Part shown: positions 7,967-16,736 of the stretch, one piece after another | How the letters are laid out: each line of letters opens with the position of its first letter | Position numbering within the stretch: position 1 is the stretch's first letter | Origin: JACVRW01 sp963819115 | GTDB taxonomy: Bacteria; Actinomycetota; Thermoleophilia; Solirubrobacterales; Thermoleophilaceae | Direction of reading: 5' to 3' | Length of the DNA stretch: 64,000 nt | NCBI GenBank assembly: GCA_963819115.1 | Contig: CAWFUR010000011.1 | Span: 1,550,001-1,614,000, forward strand | Translations under genes and position numbers: made by a program | The notes under the pieces: model-generated | The model's input: only the letters and a program-made list of their open reading frames with translations | Databases searched by the model: none | What the model was told of the DNA's origin: nothing

Positions 7967-8716
7967 GTGACCGAACTCACCGAGAAGCAGGCCGAGCTGT
8001 GCGAGCGCAACACCACCGACTACTCGGACCTGAAGGCGTTCTTCATCAACTGCACGCTCAAGCGCGGCCCCGAGGCCTCGCACACCCAGGGGCTGATGAA
8101 CGTCGCGATGGAGATCATGCGCCGCAACGGAGTCGCGGTTGACGGCATCCGCGCCGTGGACCACACGATCGCCACCGGGGTCTGGCCCGACATGACCGAG
8201 CACGGCTGGGAACGCGACGACTGGCCCGAGATCTTCGAGCGCGTGATCGGCTCCGACATCCTGGTGCTCGGCATGCCGATCTGGCTCGGTGAGAAGTCCT
8301 CGATCGCGACCCAGATCATCGAGCGCCTCTACGGGAACTCACACCTGCTGAACGACGCCGGCCAGTACGCGTACTACGGACGTACCGCGGGGTGCCTCGT
8401 GACCGGCAACGAGGACGGCGTCAAACACTGCGCCATGAACGTCCTCTACTCCCTCCAGCACCTCGGATACGTGATCCCGCCCCAGGCCGACGCCGGATGG
8501 ATCGGCGAGGCCGGCCCGGGCCCCTCCTACCTCGATCCGGGCTCAGGTGGACCGGAGAACGACTTCACAAACCGCAACACGACGTTCGCGACCTGGAACA
8601 TGCTCCACATGGCGCGGATGCTCAAGGACGCCGGCGGCATCCCGGCCCACGGCAACCAGCGCTCCGAATGGGACGCGGGCGCCCGCTTCGACTTCCCAAA
8701 CCCCGAACACCGCTGA
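7967..8716 (+). CDS. Flavodoxin-fold NAD(P)H-dependent FMN reductase-like protein
   Basis: A 249-aa protein with a flavodoxin-like order: INCTLKRGPEASHTQGL at about 24-40 (the FMN-phosphate loop region), ILVLGMPIWLGEKSS near 97-111 and GRTAGCLVTGNEDG near 138-151. An N-terminal extension of about 20 residues precedes the fold. The start GTG follows a good ribosome site AAGGGAG, and only 16 bases separate it from the Rieske-ThDP gene, so the two share an operon. An electron-shuttling role with that enzyme is inferred from position. Confidence 0.75.
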   Translation: MTELTEKQAELCERNTTDYSDLKAFFINCTLKRGPEASHTQGLMNVAMEIMRRNGVAVDGIRAVDHTIATGVWPDMTEHGWERDDWPEIFERVIGSDILVLGMPIWLGEKSSIATQIIERLYGNSHLLNDAGQYAYYGRTAGCLVTGNEDGVKHCAMNVLYSLQHLGYVIPPQADAGWIGEAGPGPSYLDPGSGGPENDFTNRNTTFATWNMLHMARMLKDAGGIPAHGNQRSEWDAGARFDFPNPEHR

Positions 8717-8720
8717 CCCG

Positions 8721-8726
8721 TAGGCT
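8721..8726 (+). promoter_or_regulatory. Candidate -10 element (TAGGCT), zinc dehydrogenase gene
   Basis: TAGGCT lies six bases before the GTG at 8733, leaderless spacing. It starts only four bases after the stop codon of the preceding gene, so the dehydrogenase may have its own promoter inside the cluster. Confidence 0.4.
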
Positions 8727-8732
8727 CTCCGC

Positions 8733-9773
8733 GTGCGGCAACTCGTGATCACCGCCCCGCACGCGGTCGAATGGCGTGAGGCGGACGACCCCACCCTCGG
8801 AGGCGACGGCCACGCGCTCGTGAGGCCTGTCGCGGTGGCCACCTGCGACCTCGATACCGCGTTCCTCACCGGTGTGATCCCGCTTGCCGGCCAGTTCCCG
8901 CTCGGCCACGAGTGCATCGCCGAGGTGGTGGACGTCGGCGACGGAGTGACCGGCGTGGTGCCGGGTGACGTGGTGGTGGTCCCGTTCCAGATCAGCTGCG
9001 GGGAGTGCGACTACTGCCGAGCCGGGCGGACCGGGAGCTGCACCGCCGTGCCGCGGGGGTCGGCATACGGGATGGAGCCGCTCGGCGGTCCATGGGGCGG
9101 CGCCCTGGCAGACCTGCTGCTGGTGCCGTTCGCCGACGCCATGCTCGTGAAGCTGCCCCCGGGCCTCGACCCCGTGGCGGCGGCCAGTGTGGCCGACAAC
9201 GTGTCCGACGGCTACCGCACGGTGCGCGACCCACTCGCCGCGGCCCCGGGCTCCGACGTGCTCGTGGTCGGCGGGTTCGCCCGCAGCATCAGCCTCTACG
9301 CGGTGGCCTCCGCCTTTGCCCTCGGCTCGCCGCACGTGGTGTTCGCCGACACGGACGAGGGCCGGCTGGAGCGCGCCGCCGCGCTCGGTGCCGAGACCAT
9401 TGCGGTGACCGCCGGCGATGACGGCGAGCCGGAGTGGCCACGCACCTTCGGGCGCTTCCCGATCACGGTCGACGCCTCGGGCAGCCACGGCGGCCTGCAC
9501 GCGGCGATTCGCTCCGCCGCCGCCAACGGCACGGTCACCAGCGTGGCGATCTACTTCGAGCCCGAGACCCCCGTGCCGCTGCTGGAGATGTACACGCGCG
9601 GGTGCACCTTCCACACCGAGCGCTGCCACGCCCGGGCGCTCATCCCCGATGTGCTCGAGGCGATCACCGCGGGCCGGCTCGACCCGTCGCTGGTGACCAG
9701 CGAGGTGGTGAGCTTCGACGACGCCCCCGACGCGCTCGCCGATCCGCCCACCAAGCTCGTGATGACCGCCTGA
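8733..9773 (+). CDS. Zinc-dependent medium-chain dehydrogenase (alcohol/threonine dehydrogenase-like)
   Basis: A 346-aa MDR-superfamily enzyme. The GroES-like catalytic domain has GHECIAEVVDVGDGV and the structural zinc motif CGECDYCRAGRTGSC near 91-105. The Rossmann part begins at SDVLVVGGF near 172, and VFADTDEGRLERAAALGAET supplies the acidic residue after beta-2, which favours NAD+ over NADP+. The first zinc-site cysteine (VATCDLDTAF) is present. The substrate is unknown; its place after the Rieske-ThDP and flavodoxin genes suggests linked redox metabolism. Confidence 0.82.
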   Translation: MRQLVITAPHAVEWREADDPTLGGDGHALVRPVAVATCDLDTAFLTGVIPLAGQFPLGHECIAEVVDVGDGVTGVVPGDVVVVPFQISCGECDYCRAGRTGSCTAVPRGSAYGMEPLGGPWGGALADLLLVPFADAMLVKLPPGLDPVAAASVADNVSDGYRTVRDPLAAAPGSDVLVVGGFARSISLYAVASAFALGSPHVVFADTDEGRLERAAALGAETIAVTAGDDGEPEWPRTFGRFPITVDASGSHGGLHAAIRSAAANGTVTSVAIYFEPETPVPLLEMYTRGCTFHTERCHARALIPDVLEAITAGRLDPSLVTSEVVSFDDAPDALADPPTKLVMTA

Positions 9774-9787
9774 ATCGCGATGACGGC

Positions 9788-9793
9788 TATTCT
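9788..9793 (+). promoter_or_regulatory. Candidate -10 element (TATTCT)
   Basis: TATTCT lies nine bases upstream of an ATG at 9803 and 39 bases upstream of the better ribosome-site-supported ATG at 9833 of the small protein gene. Confidence 0.35.
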
Positions 9794-9832
9794 CGGCCCG
9801 CGATGACGGCCCCAGAGGAGGAAACCACCAGG

Positions 9833-10015
9833 ATGCTGCTCGCCACCGGCGAGACGCTCCAGGTGAACGGCGCGCTCGACGCGATCGCGAAGGACCTGGA
9901 GAACGCCGCCCGCAGCAGTGCCGGAACGCTGGTCTGGCTCCACGAGAGCAGCAGTGGGGAACGCCTCGGCGTGGCCCCCGCGCAGGTCGTGTGGATCCGC
10001 CGCGGTCGCGACTAG
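9833..10015 (+). CDS. Small conserved hypothetical protein, 60 aa
   Basis: Not recognised. A short acidic-to-basic protein: MLLATGETLQVNGALDAIAK, then an Ala-rich helix and the end VWIRRGRD. The ATG at 9833 is chosen because GAGGAGG at 9815-9821 gives it a strong ribosome site. An in-frame ATG at 9803 (70 aa) is possible if the transcript starts at the TATTCT hexamer just upstream. Confidence 0.55.
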   Translation: MLLATGETLQVNGALDAIAKDLENAARSSAGTLVWLHESSSGERLGVAPAQVVWIRRGRD

Positions 10016-10124
10016 CCTGAACGCGGCTATCCTTGACCAAGCCTGGAGATTCTCCACAGTCGGGTGTCGCGCTCCCTGCGCCCCCCTGGTAGCACTTCCA
10101 CTGGGAGCCGCGAGGACGGTATGC

Positions 10125-10340
10125 ATGGCGAAGCAGGGCGACAGTTCCGAGTGGAAGAGCTCGGCGCGCGGGGAGTCAGCCTGGAAGGAGACCCGCGAAG
10201 GCGTGGCCACTCGCAACGCCGAGACGCGCAAGTCGGGTAAGGCCCAGCGCGAGGGCTACGAGCGGGAGCGCGAGGGTGTGCGCCGCATGGCACAGGCCAA
10301 GCGCGACGCCAAGCTCATAGGAACCTCGAAGAAGCCCTAG
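10125..10340 (+). CDS. Small highly charged hypothetical protein, 71 aa
   Basis: A very hydrophilic protein rich in Lys, Arg, Glu and Ser (for example WKETREGVATRNAETRKSGK and YEREREGVRRMAQAKRDAK), predicted mostly helical or disordered. No family recognised. GAGGAC upstream of the ATG is a weak ribosome site. The charge pattern could suit nucleic-acid binding, but nothing beyond composition supports this. Confidence 0.5.
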   Translation: MAKQGDSSEWKSSARGESAWKETREGVATRNAETRKSGKAQREGYEREREGVRRMAQAKRDAKLIGTSKKP

Positions 10341-10348
10341 CGTTCGCC

Positions 10349-11362
10349 TTGCGCGACTGTCTGGATCCCGCCGCGGGCGCCGGTGCCGCCATCGCCCTCG
10401 GCAGGCCGGGGCCCCGTGCGCGGGCCGGCGGGCCCAGCGCCGTCCGCCGCCTGCGCACCTTCGCCCGCCGCCGGCGAGTGCCGATCACGATAGGCGGGTC
10501 GCTGCTCACCGCCGGCCTGCTCGTCCTCCTGCTCGCCGGCCGCCGCGACGAGTTCTCCACCGCGCTCTCCGCCGCCCCCCTGTGGGTGCTCGGCGTCACC
10601 GCGCTGATGCAGATCGTGGCCCTCGTGTCACGCAGCGAGGCGTGGCACCTCACGATCGGCGCCGCGGGCGGCGAGGTGGACCGGCGCGTGCTCTACCGCG
10701 CCTCGAGCGCGCAGGTGCTCGGCAGCTTCGTGAACGGGCAGCTCGGCGTGGCGGCGCGCATCGCCGCGCTCCGCCGCTCGGCCCCCGGCGGCTGCCCCCA
10801 GGTGTCCACCCTGATCGCGGCGGAGTTCCCCATCCTCACGGTCGAGGCACTGCTGGCCGCGCTGGCCTCCTTCACCCTGGTGGCCCCGCTGGGCCTGCCA
10901 TGGTGGCTCCCGATCGTGGGATTCGCCGTGGTGGGCACACTGAGCGTGGGCCTGCGGCGGCTCGCGCTGCGAACCGGCCGCGAGCTGTGGCTCGGGCTGG
11001 CCGTGCTGCGCAGCCTGCACGGCCAGAGCCGGGTGGTGTGCTTCGTGCTGATCGCGGTGTTCGCCCAGATCTTCCGCAACTGGATGCTCCTTCACGCGGT
11101 GGGCGTGGACGCCTCGTTCCTCGACGCGATCGCCGTGCTCATTGCTGTGGTGGCTCTCGGCCAGCTGCCCGTGGGACCCAGCGTGGGCGCGGCGGCGGCG
11201 GTGCTGATCCTGGGCAGCGACGGCGTGGCCGCGGCCGCCGCGGCGGGCCTGCTGATGACCGTGACCGGCACGATCGGCGGGCTCTGCTTCGCCTCATGGG
11301 CCGGAGGCGACCACCTCTGGGCCGCGGCGCGCCGGTCGCGCCGGCAGCGCGCTCTCGCCTGA
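10349..11362 (+). CDS. Integral membrane protein of the lysylphosphatidylglycerol-synthase TM / flippase-like family
   Basis: A 337-aa protein with about seven hydrophobic helices after an Arg-rich cytoplasmic N-terminus. The order fits the flippase-like domain of LPG_synthase_TM proteins (YbhN/AglD type), including the conserved region SSAQVLGSFVNGQLGVAARIAALRR in outline, near 118-142, and VVALGQLPVGPSVGAAAAVLI near 265. The TTG at 10349 is the outermost start; GTG at 10478, just before the first helix, is an alternative. Lipid-linked substrate movement is inferred from the family. Confidence 0.65.
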   Translation: MRDCLDPAAGAGAAIALGRPGPRARAGGPSAVRRLRTFARRRRVPITIGGSLLTAGLLVLLLAGRRDEFSTALSAAPLWVLGVTALMQIVALVSRSEAWHLTIGAAGGEVDRRVLYRASSAQVLGSFVNGQLGVAARIAALRRSAPGGCPQVSTLIAAEFPILTVEALLAALASFTLVAPLGLPWWLPIVGFAVVGTLSVGLRRLALRTGRELWLGLAVLRSLHGQSRVVCFVLIAVFAQIFRNWMLLHAVGVDASFLDAIAVLIAVVALGQLPVGPSVGAAAAVLILGSDGVAAAAAAGLLMTVTGTIGGLCFASWAGGDHLWAAARRSRRQRALA

Positions 11363-11369
11363 GCCGGCG

Positions 11370-12963
11370 CTAGGCCGTCATGGCCGCGGTCTGCTCGGTG
11401 CCCGCCGCGGGACGGCCCCGGATCAGGTCGGCCGCACGCTCGGCCAGTGCGATCACGGGTGCGTTGGTGTTGCCGCGCGGCACGCTCGGCATCACCGAGC
11501 AGTCCACCACCCGCAGCCCCTCCGTGCCGTGCACCCGCAGCTCGCTGTCCACCACGGCCTCGGGGCCCGTGCCCATCTTGCACGTGCCCACCGGGTGGTA
11601 GAGCGTCTGGGTGGACCTCCGGATGTACGCCCGGATGCTCTCGTCGTCGTCGCCCTCGGGCACGCCGGTGGGCTCGTTGCAGCGCCCGGCCAGCGGCTCC
11701 CGGCGGCAGATCTCCCACAGCATCCGCACGCCCTTGACCATCGTGTCCATGTCGGCCGGGTCCGAGTAGTAGTCGTGCCGGATGAAGGGCTTGTTCAACG
11801 GATCCGTGCGGGCGTGCAGCACGTAGCCGCTGCTGCGAGGGGTGAGCAGGCACACCGCGGCGGCAAAGCCGTGCGCGGTGGCCGGGCCATCCTCCTCGTA
11901 GGGACCGGGGAAGAAGTGGAACTGAAGGTCCGGGGCCGAGAGGTGATCGGCGGTGCGTGCGAACCCGCCGGTCTCGGCCGCGTTCGAGGTGAGCGGGCCC
12001 GTTCCGGCTTCGAACAGGGCCATGTTCTCCTCCGTGAGCGCCCCCCAGAGCGTTACCGGCTCGTCGGTGTTCCAACGCAGCCAGACGTTCGCGTGGTCCT
12101 GGAGGTTCAGGCCCACTCCGGGTAGCTCGGCCACCACCGGGATCTGGAGCGCGACCAGCTCGTCCGAGCGCCCGATGCCAGACGCGGTGAGGATCTGGGG
12201 CGAGTTGTAGGCCCCGCCGCATACCAGCACCTCACGCTCGGCCCGGTACTCCGCGATCTCTCCCATGCGCTCGGCCTCGACGCCCACGGCCCGCGTGCCC
12301 TCGAACAGCACGCGGCGCACGTGGAGATAGGTCTCGACCGTGAGGTTTGGACGGTCCATCACGGGATGGAGGTAGCCCACGGCGGCGCTGGCCCGGAGGC
12401 CGCCGCGCTGGGTCACCTGATAACGGCCCACGCCGTCCTGGGCGGCGCCGTTGAAATCAGGGTTCAGGGGGTGGCCGGCGGCCGCGGCCGACTCCACGAA
12501 GGCATCGGCGAGGGGCGTCTGGGCCCGGCTGTCCGACACCGCCAGGGGCCCGCCGGCTCCGTGGTACTCGTCGGCGCCTCGCTCGTTGTCCTCGGCACGC
12601 TTGAAGTAGGGCAGGAGGTCGTCGTAGCCCCAGCCGGTGATTCCCCGCGTCGCGCCAGGCGTCGTAGTCGGCCGCATTGCCGCGGATGTAGACCATCGCG
12701 TTGATCGACGAGGAGCCGCCGAGGGTCTTGCCCCGCGGCAGGTAGATCCGCCTCCGGTTGCAGGCGTTCTCGGGCAACGTGTCGTAGTCCCAGTCCTGCC
12801 TGCTTCCGGCGAGTGCCACCACCGCTGCAGGCATGTGGATCTCGTCAGCCGTGTCGGGCGGCCCGGCCTCGATCAGCAGGACCGATACGGCCGGGTCCTC
12901 GGTGAGCCGGTGGGCCAGGACGCATCCGGCGGATCCCGCCCCGACGATCACGTAGTCGTACAT
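11370..12963 (-). pseudogene. GMC-family FAD-dependent oxidoreductase (choline dehydrogenase-like), frameshifted
   Basis: The protein starts at ATG 12963 behind the perfect ribosome site GAGGAGGAG. The N-terminal frame shows the FAD-binding YDYVIVGAGSAGCVLAHRL and the GMC signature GKTLGGSSSINAMVYIRG. Homology then jumps to another frame at about 12638-12645, where DYDAWRDAGN should continue TGWGYDDLLPYFKRAE. Deleting one base there restores a full enzyme of about 530 aa ending with the catalytic-site region YHPVGTCKMG and GNTNAPVIALAE. The substrate (an alcohol) is unknown. It is either a recent single-base mutation or a sequence error. Confidence 0.8.
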
Positions 12964-13302
12964 CGCGCACTCCTCCTCGATCGAGTCCCGCGCCACGGTG
13001 TGCGCGCAGGCCGATTGTCACGCCGCGCCGCCGTGGGGTCAACCGCGACCGGGTGAGGTAGGAGCGGACCGCACCGCGTGGCGCCTTCTGCACCGTATGG
13101 ATGTACCAGTGGCCACGCACTCACGGACCACTGTGACCCGAACGTGACGAGTGCGACGGCGAGGTAACGGCAGCGTCAATCCATCCGCCACCCACCCAGC
13201 CGCCGTGCGCCGCTCCGCTGCCCCGGCAGAGGCGCTCGCCCCAGGGGTCTGGCGCCTTTTGCACGCCATGCATGCATTACGCGCCACACCCCCACCAGCT
13301 TC
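12964..13302. other. 339-bp gene-free stretch upstream of the GMC gene
   Basis: No supported gene. It holds the GMC ribosome site at its left end and an imperfect direct repeat: 13080-13107 and 13251-13278 both read GGCGCCTTnTGCAC followed by ATG-rich sequence (about 20 of 28 positions shared, copies 171 bp apart). These could be operator half-sites. No convincing -10/-35 pair was seen. Confidence 0.4.
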
Positions 13303-14334
13303 CTATGCGACGCCTTGACGGAGCGCGCCGGCGGTGAGCGCGATCGCCTGCCGGGCCGCGCGCGTACCGCCCATGTTCACGAAGCCGTGAAGTAGGGGGT
13401 GGCGATGGAGCGCCACGCGCACGCCGGCCTCGGCCAGGCGGCGGGCGTAGGCCTCGCCCTCGTCCCGGAGCGGGTCGGCCAGGGCGGTGGCCACGTGGGC
13501 GGTCGGCAGCCCGGCGAGACTGGCCGCGCGCAGCGGGGACACGCGCGGATCCTCTCGACGGGCGGGGTCGGGCACGTACCGGTCGGCGTACCAGTCCATG
13601 TTGCGTTCGGTGAGCGAGAAGCCGGTGGAGAAGGCGCGGTACGACTCCGTCTTCGCCGCCAGGTCGATGACGGGGTAGATCAGCAGCTGAAAGGCGGCCG
13701 GGCGCAGGCCGCGGTTGCGCACGGACTGGGCCGTCACGGCAGCCAGGTTCCCGCCCGCGCTGTCCCCGCCCAGAGCGAGCCGCGCCGGGTCGGCGCCGAA
13801 GTCGCCCGGGTTCGAGGCCACCTCCGCATAGGCGGCCAGAGCGTCGTCGGGTCCCGCCGGGAACGGGTGCTCGGGGGCCAGGCGGTAGTCCACCGAGAGG
13901 ATGGGCACGCCGGAGTGGTGGGCGAGGAGCCGGCAACAGGGATCGTGCGTGGTGAGCGACCCCCGGGCCCAGCCCCCTCCGTGGAAGTAGATGAGCAACG
14001 GGCCGGGCGCGGAGGCCTCCGCCGGGATGTAGAGGCGGGAGGGCACGCCGCCCGCGCTCCCGTCCTCCACGGTCACGGGAAGGGCCGCGCGCAGGGAGAA
14101 CGGCCCCACCTCCACCTCGAACTCGTGTCGAAGGCGCTCCAGCGGCACCTCCGAGATCGGGACGTCCACGCGGTCGGCCAGGCGCGCGAGCATCCACGCC
14201 TCGGGGTCGAGGCCGGCCGCGGACGCCGGCGGGGACCCGGCGAGCGCGGACAGCAGCGGACGCGGCAACGACAGCAGCGCGCGGGCCGAGTAGAGGCTCG
14301 CGCGCTGCCGCAGGTCGGCGAGCAGGGTGCTCAC
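13303..14334 (-). CDS. Alpha/beta-hydrolase esterase, hormone-sensitive-lipase family
   Basis: A 343-aa cytoplasmic esterase. The oxyanion motif HGGGWARGS, the nucleophile elbow GGDSAGGN, the acid residue in TALADPLRDEGE and the histidine in LLHGFVNMGG give a full Ser-Asp-His triad of the HSL (family IV) type. GTG at 14334 is chosen over a longer frame upstream because TAGGGT lies seven bases before it and the conserved part follows. It probably hydrolyses short- to medium-chain esters; the natural substrate is unknown. It lies downstream of glnA3 on the same strand. Confidence 0.85.
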   Translation of the reverse strand: MSTLLADLRQRASLYSARALLSLPRPLLSALAGSPPASAAGLDPEAWMLARLADRVDVPISEVPLERLRHEFEVEVGPFSLRAALPVTVEDGSAGGVPSRLYIPAEASAPGPLLIYFHGGGWARGSLTTHDPCCRLLAHHSGVPILSVDYRLAPEHPFPAGPDDALAAYAEVASNPGDFGADPARLALGGDSAGGNLAAVTAQSVRNRGLRPAAFQLLIYPVIDLAAKTESYRAFSTGFSLTERNMDWYADRYVPDPARREDPRVSPLRAASLAGLPTAHVATALADPLRDEGEAYARRLAEAGVRVALHRHPLLHGFVNMGGTRAARQAIALTAGALRQGVA

Positions 14335-14341
14335 CGGGCGG

Positions 14342-14347
14342 ACCCTA
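14342..14347 (-). promoter_or_regulatory. Candidate -10 element (TAGGGT), esterase gene
   Basis: TAGGGT on the minus strand, seven bases before the GTG start at 14334. Confidence 0.4.
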
Positions 14348-14371
14348 CGCGCCCGGCGCGCGCCCCGTTGC

Positions 14372-16510
14372 CTACCTGACGAAGAGGATCTCGCTGTACT
14401 TCGGCAGCGGCCAGATGTCGTCGGCCACGATCTTCTCGAGCCTGTCCGCCACCACGCGCACATCGGCCATCGCGGTGAGCTGGTGGTCGCGGGCGTACAC
14501 GGCGAGCTCGAGCCCCTCCACCCCATCGGGGTAGAAGTTGGCCTCCTCGAGCTTCCTGATGGCCGCGACCAGCTCGTCCACCAGCGACCTCACGTCGCCG
14601 TCGAGACCCGGGACCTTGGCCGCATCGAGAAGAGCCAGGTGCCGCAGCGCCGCCGGCAGCAGGAGTGTGCGGGCGATGGCCGCCGTGGTCTCGGCCTCGA
14701 TGTTGGCCCGGATCGTGTACTGCTCGACCCACACCTCGTAGCGTGACTCGAGCTCGCGCTCGGAGAGCACGTCGTAGTGCTCGAACGCGGCCGTGGTGCT
14801 GTCCGCCAGCACCTCGGGCAGGGCGTCGGGCGTGGTCCTGAGGTTCTTCAGGCCGCGCCGCTCAGCCTCGGCATGCCACTCGTCGGCGTAGTTGTCGCCC
14901 CCGAAGAGGATGTCCTTGTTGGCGGTGTAGGTCTCCCCCACCACCGCCGTGACCTTCTCGGCGACGTCCGCACCCTCGGCCGACTCCAGCCTGTCGGCCA
15001 TGTCGTCGATGGCCTCGGCCACGATCGTGTTCAGCACGGTGTTCGGGAAGGCGAGCGACATGCTCGACCCGAGCGCGCGGAACTCGAACTTGTTGCCCGT
15101 GAAGGCGAACGGCGAGGTCCGGTTGCGGTCCCCGCCGTGCATCGGCAGGGGCGGCAGCACCGGGGTGCCGAGGCCCAGGAACGAGCCCGGGGTGTGCGGA
15201 TCGCCCTCGCCCGACGCGATCGCGTTGAAGGCCTTCTCCAGCTCGGCGCCGAGGAAGATGGAGATGATCGCCGGAGGGGCCTCGTTGGCTCCCAGGCGGT
15301 GATCCTGGCCGATGTTGGCCACGGACGCCCGCAGCAGCCCCTGATGCTTGTTCACCGCCTGGATCACGGCCGAGCAGAAGAACAGGAAGCTGATGTTGTC
15401 GGCCGGGCTGTCCCCGGGCTCCAGCAGGTTGGCGCCGGTGTCGGTGCCCATCGACCAGTTGTTGTGCTTGCCCGAGCCGTTCACTCCGGCGAACGGCTTT
15501 TCGTGGAGCAGGCAGACGAGCCCGTACTTGCGCGCCACCGACTCCAGCACCTGCATCGTCAGCTGCTGATGGTCCGAGCCCACGTTCGAGTTCTCGAAGG
15601 TGGGCGCGATCTCGTACTGGCCAGGGGCCACCTCGTTGTGGCGCGTCTTCACCGGAACGGCCAGCTTGGCCAGCTCCAGCTCCGACTCCATCATGTAGGC
15701 CAGCACCCGCTCCGGGATAGAGCCGAAGTAGTGGTCGTCCAGCTCGTGGCCCTTGGGCGGCTGTGCGCCGAAGAGCGTACGCCCGGTGGTCACCAGATCG
15801 GGACGCTCGAAGAAGTACTGCTCGTCGATGAGGAAGTACTCCTGCTCCGGGCCCACGGTGGTGAACACCCGCTCTGCCTTCTCGTCACCGAGCAGGCGCA
15901 GGGCGCGGATCGCGGAACGCGACAGCGCGTCCATCGAGCGCAGCAGCGGGATCTTGGCGTCGAGAGCCTCACCGGTCCATGACGCGAACGCCGTGGGGAT
16001 GCAGAGCAGGGTGCCGTTCGGGTTCTCGAGGATGAACGCCGGGCTGGTGGGATCCCAGGCCGTGTAGCCGCGAGCCTCGAAGGTCGCCCGCACCCCGCCC
16101 GTGGGGAACGAGGAGGCGTCGGGCTCGCCCTGGATCAGCTCCTTGCCCGAGAACTCGGCGAGTGCCGTGCCGTCCCCGGGGTTGAAGAACGAGTCGTGCT
16201 TCTCCGCCGTGGAGCCGGTGAGCGGCTGGAACCAGTGCGTGAAGTGGGTGGCGCCCCGCTCGAGCGCCCAGTCCTTCATGGCCGCGGCCACGGCGTCCGC
16301 CAGCGACGGATCGATCGCCCCGCCCATCTCCAGTGTGTGCTGGAGCTTCTTGAACACGTCCTTGGGGAGCCGCTGGCGCTGGACGGCCAGGGAGAACACG
16401 TTCGCTCCGAACGGGTTGTTGCCCGGCTGGGAGAGATCGACGGCTCCGAGGGCGCCCCCGTTGGGGCTCCACTGTGAGGCGGTGACGTTCTTCTGACGAA
16501 TGGTTGCCAT
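14372..16510 (-). CDS. glnA3: Glutamine synthetase type III
   Basis: A 712-aa enzyme, the length of the GSIII (GlnN) family rather than the about 470 aa of GSI. It makes glutamine from glutamate, ammonia and ATP. Visible GSIII features are the N-terminal NVFSLAVQRQRLPKDVFKKL, the glutamate-site region VGPEQEYFLID near 295-305, KTRHNEVAPGQYEIAP, LLHEKPFAGVNGSGKHNNWS, and the ATP-side arginines in HGGDRNRTSPFAFTGNKFEFR. The start ATG at 16510 has GGAGG 13 bases upstream; the frame continues upstream without homology. A strong hairpin lies just before the ribosome site. No other nitrogen-assimilation gene is adjacent. Confidence 0.92.
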   Translation of the reverse strand: MATIRQKNVTASQWSPNGGALGAVDLSQPGNNPFGANVFSLAVQRQRLPKDVFKKLQHTLEMGGAIDPSLADAVAAAMKDWALERGATHFTHWFQPLTGSTAEKHDSFFNPGDGTALAEFSGKELIQGEPDASSFPTGGVRATFEARGYTAWDPTSPAFILENPNGTLLCIPTAFASWTGEALDAKIPLLRSMDALSRSAIRALRLLGDEKAERVFTTVGPEQEYFLIDEQYFFERPDLVTTGRTLFGAQPPKGHELDDHYFGSIPERVLAYMMESELELAKLAVPVKTRHNEVAPGQYEIAPTFENSNVGSDHQQLTMQVLESVARKYGLVCLLHEKPFAGVNGSGKHNNWSMGTDTGANLLEPGDSPADNISFLFFCSAVIQAVNKHQGLLRASVANIGQDHRLGANEAPPAIISIFLGAELEKAFNAIASGEGDPHTPGSFLGLGTPVLPPLPMHGGDRNRTSPFAFTGNKFEFRALGSSMSLAFPNTVLNTIVAEAIDDMADRLESAEGADVAEKVTAVVGETYTANKDILFGGDNYADEWHAEAERRGLKNLRTTPDALPEVLADSTTAAFEHYDVLSERELESRYEVWVEQYTIRANIEAETTAAIARTLLLPAALRHLALLDAAKVPGLDGDVRSLVDELVAAIRKLEEANFYPDGVEGLELAVYARDHQLTAMADVRVVADRLEKIVADDIWPLPKYSEILFVR

Positions 16511-16536
16511 TGGCGGCGAGGGGCCTCCTACGAGAG

Positions 16537-16558
16537 GCGCGCCGGTTTTGTGGCGCGC
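16537..16558 (-). promoter_or_regulatory. Hairpin in the glnA3 5' leader
   Basis: A perfect 7-bp stem GCGCGCC / GGCGCGC with an 8-base loop lies in the leader, with GGAGG (16524-16528) directly downstream on the minus strand. It could influence translation or mRNA decay. No known riboswitch class was recognised. Confidence 0.4.
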
Positions 16559-16674
16559 GAGTTCGACCGGATTTCTAAGCGGAGAACTGGAAGCTACCGA
16601 CGGCACCCACGGAGGGCATTGTCCGTCTGTCCAAGATTCCGGCATCGCCTTTCTCCCTGTGGTCGCATGCCGGT

Positions 16675-16724
16675 GGCATGGTCCGGTGCTCGCCCGATCG
16701 CCGATCGGGCTGCGCTCCTCCCTA
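16675..16724 (+). repeat. Dispersed palindromic repeat, copy 1
   Basis: A 50-bp unit beginning GGCATGGTCCGGTGCTC, with an 8-bp stem GCCCGATC, loop GCC and GATCGGGC, then TGCGCTCCTCCCTA. It is identical to the copy at 18655 except for one loop base. It lies between divergent glnA3 and the MFS gene, so it cannot be serving as an ordinary terminator here. Its last bases overlap the TAGGGT hexamer of the MFS gene. Confidence 0.8.
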
Positions 16725-16728
16725 GGGT
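16723..16728 (+). promoter_or_regulatory. Candidate -10 element (TAGGGT), MFS gene
   Basis: TAGGGT lies eight bases before the ATG at 16737. Its first two bases are the end of the dispersed repeat copy 1. Confidence 0.4.
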
Positions 16729-16736
16729 CCGCGGGC

